This document shows, in pieces, positions 45,401 through 57,400 of a stretch of 64,000 nt of DNA; position 1 is the stretch's first letter, and each line of letters begins with the position of its first letter. The notes below the pieces were generated by a model. It saw only the letters and a program-made list of their open reading frames with translations, did no database searches and was not told the DNA's origin. The position numbers and the translations under genes are program-made. The stretch spans positions 1,054,001-1,118,000 of the forward strand of contig CAVWNR010000001.1 in assembly GCA_963756525.1 (NCBI GenBank), written 5' to 3'. The DNA comes from CAVWNR01 sp963756525. Lineage in GTDB: Bacteria; Actinomycetota; Actinomycetes; Mycobacteriales; Jatrophihabitantaceae.

Positions 45401-48400
45401 GCGGCACAGTGTCGCTGGGCGGGGCGTTCACCGGCACCGCCAGCCAGACCGCCGCAGCCAGCGCGACCGCCGCCGCGCAAGCGACCGGGGCGTCCACCGC
45501 GGCGGTCGGCGTCGGGCTCGGCCTCACCGTCGCGAACCACACCGTCGCCGCCACCGTCGCGCGCAGCATCACCGCCGGCGGCACGATCGGACTCACCGCC
45601 ACCGGCAGCAGCACCGACTCCGCATCGGGCAGCGCGTCGGCGGCCGGCGCCCCGGGCAGCGACTCGCCGAACGCGCCGGCCAGCGACGTCGACGGCCAGG
45701 TCGCCGCCGAACGCAGCAACGCCGACGCCACCGACACCGCCAACGGCGGCGCCGGCTCCGGCACCGCGAAGACCCCATCCGCATCCACCTCCGGCGGGAA
45801 GGTGTCGGTCGCCGCCGCGATCGGCATCGACCTCGCCACCACCAGCAGCACCGCAACCATCCTCGGCACCGGGATCACCCTGACGGCCGGCGGTGACTTC
45901 AGCCTGCACAGCGCGGCGAACACCAGCGCCACCTCCAGCGCGGACGGCTCGGCCAGCGGCGGCACGACGGCCACCATCGGCGCAGGCGTGGCCATCACCC
46001 TCGCCAACGTCACCGACGACGCTGTGCTCCCGGCCGGCAACGCGGTCACCGCACACGCGCTCGACGTCAGCGCAACGGTGACCGGCGACCCGCCCACCTA
46101 CGGTGCGGCGGCGGTCTCGGGCGCGGGCGGCGGAAAGGTCTCGCTAGCCGGGTCGCTCGCGCTGAACATCGTCAACCAGCACACCGACGCCGAGCTCGCC
46201 TCCCCGGTACAGCTCACCGGCGGCGACGCAACGATCACCGCGACGGCGAACTCCACCTCCACGGTCACCGCCGAGCCGACCAAGGGAGGAGTCACCGCCA
46301 CCAACGTCGGCGTCGGCGCGTCGGTGGCGCTCAACCTGATCACCGACACCACAACCGCCATCATCGACGACGGCATTACGCTGACCGGCGCGCACAACCT
46401 CACCCTCACCGCCACCGACACCGACACCGCCACCACCGACGCCAAGATGGGCGCCGCAGGCGGCAAGGTCGACGTCACGCCGGCCATCGCGGTCACGATC
46501 TCGAACATCACCACCACCGCGAGCATCGGCACGGCCGGCACGATCACGCTCACCGGCGCGTTCGCCGCCACCGCTACCGAGACGGCGGGCGCGACCACCA
46601 GCGCCGGCGCGGTCGCCACCGGCGCCAGCACCGCAGCGATCGGCGTCGGGCTCGCGCTCAACCTGGTCACTCACACCGTCACCGCCACGACCGGCCGAAG
46701 CATCACCGCCGGAGGCGCGATCACGCTCGCCGCGACCGGCACATCCGCCGACGGAGCAACCGCGAGCGCCTCCGCGAGCGGCGCGCCCGGAACCGGCGAC
46801 CAGGGCGCCCCGGCCGGCGGCGTCGACAGCCAGGTGGCCGGCGAACGCAGCAACGCCGAGACCACCGACACCGCCAACGGCGGCGACGGTAGTGGCAATA
46901 GCAGCACCACGTCGGCCTCAACCTCCGACGGCAAGGTCGCCGTCGCGGCCGCGATCGCGCTGAACATCGCCAACGTCACCGCCACCGCGATCCTGCCGAC
47001 CGGCCTCGCGCTGCACGCCGGCGGTGCGGTCAGCCTGACCAGCTCGCAGCACGTCGACGGCACGGTGAAGGCCGACGGCACCGCGGTGCAGGCAGCCAAC
47101 GTCGGCATCGGCGCCGCGGTCGCGATCAACCTGGTCACCATCACCAACCAGGCGTCGATCGGCGCGCGCACCAGCGTCACGGCGAACGGTTTCACGCTCG
47201 CGGCCACCATGACCGGCGGCGCAACACACACCTTCGACGTCGAGGCCGACGCGGGCGCCGGATCGCAGAAGGTCGGCGTCGCCGGCGCGCTGGCCCTCAA
47301 CCTCGTCACCGACCGCACCGAGGCGTTTGTCACCGGCGCCACCGTCGCCGCCGGCACCGGCGACATCACGCTCACCGCGCAGAACCTGCGGCAGGACAGC
47401 GCCAAGGCCAAGGCCGACGCGAAGGGCGGCAAGGTCGGCGTCGGCGCGTCCGTCGCGATCAACGTGCTCACCACGAACATCACCCGGGCCGAGGTGGAGG
47501 ACGGCGTGAGCCTCACCGGCGGCCGCAACGTGACGATCACCGCCACCTCGGCCGAGCCGGTCACGGCGCAGGTCACCGCCGGCTCGGCCGGCAACACCGT
47601 GGCGGTCAGCCCGGCCGTCGGCATCAACATCGTCACCGACGTGACGGCCGCCCGCCTCGGCACACCCGGCGCCGGCACGCTCGCCGCGACCGGGGCGATC
47701 CGCATCGCCGCCACGCACACCGGCTCGAGCAGCGTCACCGGCGACGCGAAGGCGGCCGGCAACGGCGTCGCGGTCGGTGCGATTATCGCCGTCAACGTCG
47801 TCACCGACACCACGACGGCCGCCGTGGCGCGAAACCTGTCCGGCACATCGGTCCTGATCGCCGCCACCACGACGACGGCCGGCGAGGCCGACGTCACCGC
47901 CAGCGCCCAGGGCACCCAACCCAGTACGCCGGGCAACTCCGACAGCCAGGCCAGCAACCAGGTCAACAACACGCCGAGCACGAGCGGGCAGACCGGCACC
48001 CTGCCGTCCGCCAGCCAAAACGCGAACAACGCCAACAGCCAGGCCAGCGGGCAGTCCGGCCAGTCCGGCAAGGGCGTCGGCGTCGGCGCGGCGGTCAGCG
48101 TCAACTGGGTCACCGACACCAACACCGCCTCCATCGCGGACGGCGTGACGATCACCGCGACCGGAGCGGTCGGCGTGATCGCGACCAACCAGGCCAGCGC
48201 CGGCGGCAAGGCGATGGGCACCGCGCTCAAGCAGGGCAGCACCAACATCGGCGCGGCGGTCGGCCTTAACGTCGCGACGGTCACCAACTCGGGAACGATC
48301 GGTGCCGGCACCACCGTCCGCGGCGGCACCGTCGCGGTCGCCGCGATCACTCCCCCACAAGCGCAGAACAACTTCACCGTCTGGGGAGTTGCGGCCGCAG

Positions 48401-51400
48401 GCGGCGACGGCCAGGCCAACGTTGCCGGGTCGGTCGGCGTTCAGGTCGTCACATTCGACAGCACCGCGTCGATCGGCGCCGGCTCGACGATCGTCGCCGC
48501 CGGGACGCTCGCGCTCGAGGCATCCGCGCCGATCGGGCTGCAGAACATCGCCGCCGCCGGCGCACTCAGCGTCGGCAGTGGCCCCGGCGTCGGTGCCGCG
48601 ATCGCGGTGAACGTGCTCAACATCAGCACACTTGCGTTCGTCGACCCGACGCCGGCCACGCCGACCCGCATCGACGCCGGCGGCGCCATCTCCATCAGCG
48701 CGACGAGTTCGCTGAGTCCGCTGCCGCCGAATATCCCCGAGTTCACCGCGCCGGACATCAGCTCCGCCGCGATCGCCGGTGCCGCCGGCACGAGCGGTGT
48801 GGCCATCGGCGGCTCGGTGATCGTGGACGTCTTCACGCTGACGACGCAGGCATACCTGGCCGACGGCACGCTGGTGAACCAGGACATCCCGGCAGCGCCG
48901 AGCCAGTCCCTGTCGATCACCGCCCGCGACGACACCACCCTGGTCAACCTCGCCGGCGCGCTGGCGCTCTCTGGCGGTGACGTCGGGGTCGGCCTCGGCC
49001 TGGTCGTCGACGTCATCAACAAGGACGTCCGCGCCTACATCGGCAAGAACGCCAGAGTCACCGTCGGCGGCAACGTCACGCTCAGCGCCACGGCCACCGA
49101 GCAGCTCACCGACATCGCGGTCGACGCCGCCGCCTCCACCCAGGCCGCAGTCACCGGCTCGATCATCGTGGTGGTCCTCAACCAGGGCAGCTCCGCGCCC
49201 GGCACCCGTGCCTACATCGACAGCGCCAGCTCCGTCCAGGCCGGTGGCAACCTCACCCTCGCCGCATCCGACACGGCCAGCAGCATCGGCCTCTACGCCG
49301 GCAACGTCACCGTCGGCGGCAGCGCCGGAGTCGGCGTCTCGTCGGGCATCCTGCTCCGCACCGGCGTCGTCGACGCGTACGTCGCCGCCGGCGACAGCAT
49401 CACCGCGAAGGGACCGGCCGGGCTCGCCGTTACCGCACAGCAGAGGGAGAACATCACCAACCTGGCCGTCGGCGGGTCGGTCGGCGGCGACGCCGGGGTG
49501 GCCGGCTCGGCGACGGTGGACGTCCTCAACGACACCACGCACGCTCACCTCGACGGCGACGTCACGGTCAACGCCGACAACAGCGGCGCCTCGCCGACGA
49601 ACGGCATCGCGCTGGCCGCCACCGACGACACGACCATCCTGGGCATCGCCGGCGCACTCGCCGCCGGCGGCTCAGCCGGCATCGGCGCCGGCGTCGACGT
49701 CGAGGTGCTCACCAAGGACACCCAGGCCTGGGTCTCCCCCGGCGTCGTCGCCAACGCCAACGGCAATGTCACCGTCGACGCCACGTCCAGCGAGAAGGTC
49801 ACCTCGGTGTCGGCCAGCGCCAGCCTCTCCGGGACGGTCGCGGTCAGCGTCAACGCCGGCGTGTCGGTCTTCACCATCACCACCAAGGCCTACGTCGGCG
49901 CGCAGTGCACGGGCTCGACCGCCGCCGCGTGCGCCGGCAGCCGCGCGGTGATCACCACGCGCGGCAGCGCTCGTGTGGCGGCGAACGAGCAGCTGACGTT
50001 GCAGGTCGTCGCGGGCAACCTGTCGATCTCCGGCACGGTGGCCGTCGGCGCGGCCGGCGCGGTGCCGATCGTGAAGAAGACGACGACGGCGTTCATCGGC
50101 GACGACTCAGTGGTGACCGCGCTCGGCACCAACGACGCCGCGCTGACCGTCGACACCGGCACCCACCAGGAGCAGTACACCGACATCAGGTTCACCCCGT
50201 CGCAGGCCATCGAGGCCGACGGCCTGACGCTGAACCTCGGCTACGTCGACGGCTTCACCGACGGCGAGCAGGTCATCTACGACAACGGCGGCGGCCAGAA
50301 CATCGGCGGCCTCACCGGCGGCAAGCCGTACTACGTCCACGTGATCTCGCCGACCGAGGTGCAATTGTCGGCCACGCCGGGCGGCTCGCCGATCCGGCTG
50401 ACCGTGCCCGCGCGCGGCGGCGAGTCGCAGCGCCTGGTGCCCACCAACTCGGCGATCACGCCGCAGAACAGCTCGCCGTACTTCAACCCGGCCACCGACG
50501 TCGTCGGCAACACGATCAACCTGCCGTACGACATGAGCGTCAGCACCGGCGACGCCGTCGTCTACGGCGCCGGCGGCGGCGCGCCGATCGGCGGGCTGGT
50601 CGACGGCAAGACGTACTACGCGATCGTCACCGGCCCGCATTCGATCCAGCTGGCCGCCACGAAGTGCCAGGCCACCGGCACCTGCGCCGGCATTGCGCGG
50701 CAGCCGATCACCCTCGACAAGACCGTGGCGACCGGACGGTCCGACAGCATCGTGCCTTCTGGCGGCACGCCCTCGGCGAACGCCGGGCAGGTCAGCGGCA
50801 TTCACACCGTCACCGCCGGCACCACCACCGGGTTCCGCGGAGTCGCCGTCACCGCTGTCAACAGTGACGACATCTCCGGCGTCGGGATCAGCGGCTCGAT
50901 CTCCGGCGGCGCGTCGGTCAGCGTCGGCGGCAGCGTCAACGTGGTGACCGCCGACACCGCCGCGTTCATCGGCAGGTTCGCGCAGATCAACGCCGCCAAT
51001 GCCGGCGCGTCGCCGGGCCAGTCGGTTGCCGTCGCCGCGGGCAACGACTACCACCAGCTGATGGTGGCGGGCGTGCTCGCCGTCGGCCTGTACGCCGGCG
51101 TCGCGCCGAGCGCCACGGTCGGCCTGGTCACGCTGAACACCGACGCCTACATCGGCGCCCAGTCCACGGTGAACGCCGCTCGCGACGTCCTGGTCAGCGC
51201 GAACGGCACCGACAGCGTCGTCTCGGTCGCGCTGGCCGGTGGCGGCGGCATCGCGGGCATCGCGGGCGCGGTCTCGGTGATCGTCCTCAAGACGCACACC
51301 TATGCCGACACCGGTGCGGGCGACACCATCGTCGCGGGCAACAACGTGCTGGTCGCGGCGCACGACAACACGACGCTGCTGGTGACCGCGGGCGGGCTGG

Positions 51401-54400
51401 CCGGCGGGCTGGTCGGCGTCGGCGCGGGCGTCGGCGTGAGCCTGGCGACCAAGGACACCGAGGCGTTCATCGGCGCCGGCAGCACCATCGACGCGCTGGC
51501 CCAGCAGCCCAGCGACACGCTCGCCGGCGTCTACGACGGAACGGTCTCGGCCAGCGGTTTCGGTACCGGCACGCTCTCCGGCATCGCCGTGCAGGCCGGC
51601 TCGAGCGAGAACGTCTTCGGGCTGACGCTCGGCCTGGCCGGCGGATTCGTCGGCGTGGCCGGCGGCGTCGGCGTCACGCTGCTGCACGTCACCACGCGGG
51701 CGTTCGTCGACAGCAGCGCCCAGGCGCCGACGAGCCTGAACGCGATGGCCGGGGCGGGCGGCGCGCAGTCGGTCAACGTCAGCGCCGCCGACTCGACCAC
51801 GACGCTCACCATCGCCGGCGCGCTCGGCGCCGGCGCGGTCGGCGTCTCCGGCGGTGTCGACGTCGGTGTCGTCGACACCACGACCCAGGCCTACCTGGGC
51901 GTCGGAGCGGTCGTCCGCGCGCGCCGCGACGTCGACGTGAACGCGCTGTCGATCAAAAACATCAGCAGCTACGCGGTGAGTGTCGCGGGCGGTGTCGTCG
52001 GCGTCGCCGGCGCGGTGTCGATCTGGACGATCGGCGCGGAACCCGACCCCAATTACGTCAACGGCTCGGGACCGTCGACGAACGCGCTGGGCTCGAACGG
52101 CGACCCGCAGGACGAGGCGGACACCCAGGCCACCGGCGCCGGCGGCTACCAGGGCATCCTCGGCCACATCTCGGGCAGCTCCACCAGCCGCGCGAACACC
52201 CTCATCGCGAGCAACGCCGCGGGAGCCAGCGGCTCGATCCAGGGCAACGCTCCCGCCCCAGGTCTGATCAGCACCGGGGTCACCAACCCCGGGCTGCCGC
52301 AGGGCACGGTCGCGACGGTCGATAAGGGGGCGACCGTCGCGGCCGGCGGCAGCGTGCACGTCCGCGCCGACGAGAGCCTCGCCTTCGCCGGTCTGGCCGG
52401 CAGCGCTGCGATCGGGCTCGCCGGCATCGGCGTCTCGGTCATGATCGCCAACATCGCCGAGAACACCGACGCGTCCATCGCGTCCGGCGCGACGGTGTCC
52501 AGCGGCGGCGACGTCGCGGTGCTCGCCCGGCTCGACGAAAACTCGTCCGGAATGGCGTTCGGCGGCGCCGCCGGCGGCCTGGCGGTCAGCGGCCAGGTCG
52601 TCGTGATCAACGACTCCGGCAGCCAGCGCGCGCACATCGACGACGGCGCCGCGATCCCGCAGGCAGGTGGCACGGTCAGCGTCACCGCCATCGGCAACCG
52701 CAGCGTCAGCCCGAGCGCGGTGGGTGGGCAGATCGGCATTATCGCCGCCGGCGCCGCCATCGCCATCGCCGATATCACCGGCGACACCACCGCGACGATC
52801 GGCAATGCCGCCATCGGCACCACCGCCCCGGTCGGCGCGCTCACCGTCGCCGCCGGCTCGACGATCACCGCCCCGGCCATCGCCTACTCGATCGGCATCG
52901 GCGCGGTCGGCATCGGCGCGGGCGTGGCCACCAGCACCATCGACGGCACCACCACCGCCTCCTCGGCCGCGCACGCCACCGTCGCCCGTGCCGTCGCGGT
53001 CACCGCCAGCGGCACGAACACCGCCAGCACCTTCGTCCTCAACGTGCTGGGCGGTGTGTACACCGCCGGGCTGACGCTCGCCACCGCGACCGTCAGCCGC
53101 ACCACCATGGCGGTCGTCACCGGCCCGCTCGCCGCAGGCGGCACCGTGACGATCACCGCGACGTCGCAGAACCATGCCAGCGCGACGACGCCCGGCGGCG
53201 CGGTAGGAGGCATCACGCTGGGCGCGCTGTTGCCGACCGCGACGGTCACCGGCGCTACCGAGGCACACCTGAACGCGTCGATCAGCTCGTCCGCCGGCGT
53301 GACGGTCGGTGCGAGCGGGCAGAATCAGGCTACGGCCGACGTCACCGTGCTCAGCGTCTCCATCGGCGGCCTGCAGGGTGTCTTCGCCGACGCCGAGGTC
53401 ACCCCGAGCGCCGACGTCCAGGCCACGGTCGCGCCGCGGGTCACGATCGCGTCGACCGGGCCGGTCGTGGTGGCTGCCACGCTGACTCCGGACGCGGACG
53501 GACACGGTGACTATGCCCGCGCGCACATCACCAGCGGCAGCGGCGGCGTGATCACCGCCGGCGTGTTCGTCGCCAAGGCGATCGTCGCCGCGCCGACCGC
53601 CGCGCAGCTGGGCGGGACGGTGTCGAGCTCGGCGAGCGTGCGGGTTTCCGCGGCCGGCACGAACACCGCGGACGGGCAGACGCGCACAGCGGGGCTCGGC
53701 GGATTCGCGGTCAGCGGCGCCGGCCTCGACGCCGAAGTCGCCGACACAGCCGGCGTGAGCGCGACCGCGCAGGGCGGCAGCATCACCTCGACCGGCCCGG
53801 TGACGATCAGCGCCACCGCGAACGACACCGCGAGCGCGACGACCGACGCGGTCAGCATCGGGCTGGTCGCCGGGTCAGTCACCGTCCCGACTGCGACGAT
53901 CGCCGCCGGCGCCCTAGCCCGGCTCAGTGACCTGGTCAGCAGCCAGAGCGTCTCCGTAACCGCCACGGGCACCGAGGCCGCCACCGCCTCGTCGGCGATC
54001 GTCACGGCTGGATTGATCAACGGTGGCGTCATCTTCGCCAAGGCGATCGATGCGGGACCGGTCACCGCGATTATCGACGGCAGCGTGCTCGCCTCCACCG
54101 CGGTGAGCGTCACCGCGACGGGCCGGAACACCGCCACCGCGACGACGAATGCCGCCAACATCGGCGCCGTCTCGCTGGCCGGCGCTGCCGTCGACGCCGA
54201 GGTCACCGGACAGGCCGCGGTCGCCGCCACCATCGACCCCGGCACGATCGCGTCGACCGGCTTGGTCACCGTCGCCGCCACCGCCACCAATACGGCGAGC
54301 GCCAACACAGACGCGGTCGGCGGCGGGGTTATCACGGGCAACGTCTCGGTGCCCACCGCCCAGGTCGCGGCGGCCACCACCGCCAGCTTCGACGACCCGC

Positions 54401-57400
54401 TCACCGGCGCGACCGGACTGATCGTCTCGGCCACCGCCACCAACAGCGCCTCGTCGATCGCCGGCGCGCGGGGTGTCGGCCTCGTCGGTGTCAGCGCCTC
54501 CTCACCCACCGCGTCGGTGACCTCCGGCGCTGCCACCGACGCGACGATCGGTCAGGATGCGCTGCTGAACGCACCGAGTGCCGCTGTCGCCGTCACCGCC
54601 ACCGCCACCAACACCGCCTACGCCGCAGGCGGTTCCACCGACGGCGGCCTCGGCACCGTGTCGGTCAGCAACCCCAGCGCGACCGACGACGCCCGCACGT
54701 TGGCGAGCATGCTGGGCAGCGCGCACGGCGCCACCGCCGCGCTCCCCGGCGCCAAGTCGCTCACCGTGCAGGCCACCGCCGCCGACACCAGCACCGCGCT
54801 GATCAGCGACACCAGCGGCGCCGGGGTAGCGATCAGCAACGCCGGCGCCAGCGCCGCGACCGGGTCGAGCGTCGAGGCCGACCTCGGCGGCGCCACCTCT
54901 GTGATCACCGCCGTCGCGGACATCGCGCTCGGCGCGACGGAGTCGCCGAATGCCACGTCTGCATCACAGAGCTCGGGCTTCGGCATCCTGCTCGACATCG
55001 GCAGCAACACCGCCACGGTCAGCGAGAGCCCGACGGTCACCGTCAACGTCGGCGCGGGCGCGCACATCTACGCCGGCGGCAACGTCACCGTCACCGCCAA
55101 GCAGAACGTCACCGCGCCGCCGCCGACCAACCAGGGCATCTTCGACGCGGTCACCGGCGTCAACGTCGCCAATGACACGATCACCTTTACCGCGCCGCAC
55201 AACCTCACCACCGGCGCCACGGTCACCTACCACGCCAACGGCGGCACGCCGGTCGGCGGCCTGGTCGACGGCGACCAGTACAACGTCATCGTCGTCAACC
55301 CCAGCACCGTCAAGCTCGGTGCGACGTTCGACGCCGCGCAGGCCGACGCGGCGACGAACACGATCGCGTTCGGCGTCGAGGTCAACGGCACCTTCGTGCC
55401 GCTCAACGACAACCTGCACGAAGGCGACTATGTGTTCTACCTGATGCCGGCCGGCAGCACCGCCGTCCCGGGCTTGGTGCCCGGCAAGCGGTACCGGGTG
55501 CACGTCGTCGACGCTTCGCATATCCAGCTCATCGACCCTGCGGCGCCGCAGTCCCCGGTCAACTTCACCGGCGCCGACGTGTTGGGTGACACGATCAGCG
55601 CCGCCAACACCTACACGAACGGCGACCCGGTCACCTACCACGCCCCGCCGGCGGCCGGGACGTTCTCCAGTCTCGCCGTCAACATCGCCACCGACGCCAA
55701 CGGAAAGCCGACCAACCCGCTGACCAACACCAACGACAACCGCATCTACATCCCCAACCACGGTCTTGCCACCGGTGACCCGTTCGTCTACGAGGGCGGC
55801 AGCGACCCGATCGGCGGCCTGCAGAACGGCGTCATGTACTACGTCATCGCCGTCAACGCCAACCAGATCCAGCTGGCCGACAGCTTCTGCCACGCGACCG
55901 GAATCTGCAGGGACAGCAACGACATCCCGATCCCGCGGCAGGCGATCGTCCTCACGCCGGACAAGTCCACCGCCGGCGGAGCCGTCGTCCACGGGCTGTA
56001 CCTGCCGGGCAACCAGCCGGTCGGCGGCCTGGTCGACGGCGGCCGCTACTACGTGATCAACGCGACGACCGGCTCGTTCCAGCTCGCCGCTACGCCGGGC
56101 GGTCCGGCGCTCACCCTCGACGGCACCGACCGCACCGGCACGAGCAGCGTGCAGACCGCGCCCGTAGCGGTCGGGCCCGGCGGCAGCGGTGAGCAGCAGC
56201 TCGTCGAGGACCTCACCGCCACTGGCACCGGACAGCAGCAGTTGGTCGCCATCGGCATCGGCGGTACTACGCCGGGCGGCGGCGTGCTGGGGACCGCGAC
56301 CGTCTCCGGCTCCGGCGGCGGGTTCATCAGCTCCGGCAGCGCGAACACCAGCGCCACCGAGACCGCCACGGTCAACGTCGAGGTCGGCGCCAAGGCGACG
56401 ATCACCGCGGGCGGGTCACTGTCGATCACCACCGCATCCCTCGCCGGCGTCGCCGCGAACTCGGCCAACGGCGGCGCGGGCTTCGTCGCGGTGGGTAGCG
56501 CCGCCGCCCACGCAAGCGCGACCGGCAACACCACGGTGTCGGTCGACAAGGGCTCCACCCTCATCGCCGGTGGCAACGTGACGATCTCACCGGTGAACGA
56601 CGTCGCAGCGAACTCGGCTTCGTCGTCCAACGGGGCCGGCCTCGGCTCCGGCGTCGGGTCGCAGGCCAACTCCACGATCACGGTCAGCACGATCACCCGG
56701 ATCGCCGGCACCATCACCGCCGGCGCGGCGCTCACCGCCGAGGCGCACTCCGGCGCCAGCGGCAGCGTGTCGACCAGCGCGGAGGGTGGTGGGCTTGGCG
56801 TCAGCGCGCACGCCGGCGACTGCGGCAACCCGAACTGCAACCTGAACATCTCCGCGACGACGCGGGTCGACCTGCTGCCGGGCGCCCTGCTCACCGCCGA
56901 CACCGTCGCGGTGAACGCCGTCGTCGACGGCATCAACGCCAGCAACAACGCACACACGCACGCCTCCGCTGCCGGTGCCGACTCCGACGCCGAGGCCGAC
57001 ACCAACCTCAGCTCCACCGACGAGGTGCTCTTCGAGACCGGAGCCAAGATCGTCGGCTACCAGAGCGTCACCCTCGCCGCCGACACCAACGGCATCAACC
57101 TCGCCGCCACCGCCGACGCGAACTGCAGTTGCTTCGGCGGCAGCACCAACGACACCACCAACATCGGCTACGCCGGGCTGTCCAACGTCACCGGCCAGAC
57201 CGGTGCGATCGTGCGCACGAGCCACCTCGACGTCGAGGCGAACCAGGCCGTCACCGGATGGAACCGGCACGGCTCGCGCGACGGCGCCCTCATCGACTTC
57301 GGCGGCGACCACGGCGGCAGCAGCAACAACGCGCGACGCACCATCGTCTGGAACGCCACCGTCTACCTGCATGCCCCCGACGTCGAACTCGTCGTCGATG

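Noticed and set aside
38640..45830. CRISPR array or tandem enzyme modules (PKS/NRPS).
   Set aside because: The period is 1,143 bp of coding sequence, not 25-40-bp repeats with spacers, and no ketosynthase, adenylation or carrier motifs exist in the translation.
38488..46056. An antisense open frame of over 2,500 codons opposite the repeat array.
   Set aside because: It is the by-product of GCC/GGC/ACC-rich codons in a tandem repeat: the complementary frame has no stops. Composition is Gly/Arg/Ala with no family motifs, and it simply repeats with the 1,143-bp period.
43410..46097. A second antisense frame (about 895 codons) and shorter partners repeating at 38838, 39981, 41124 and 42267.
   Set aside because: Same cause as above; identical 'proteins' recur once per repeat copy.
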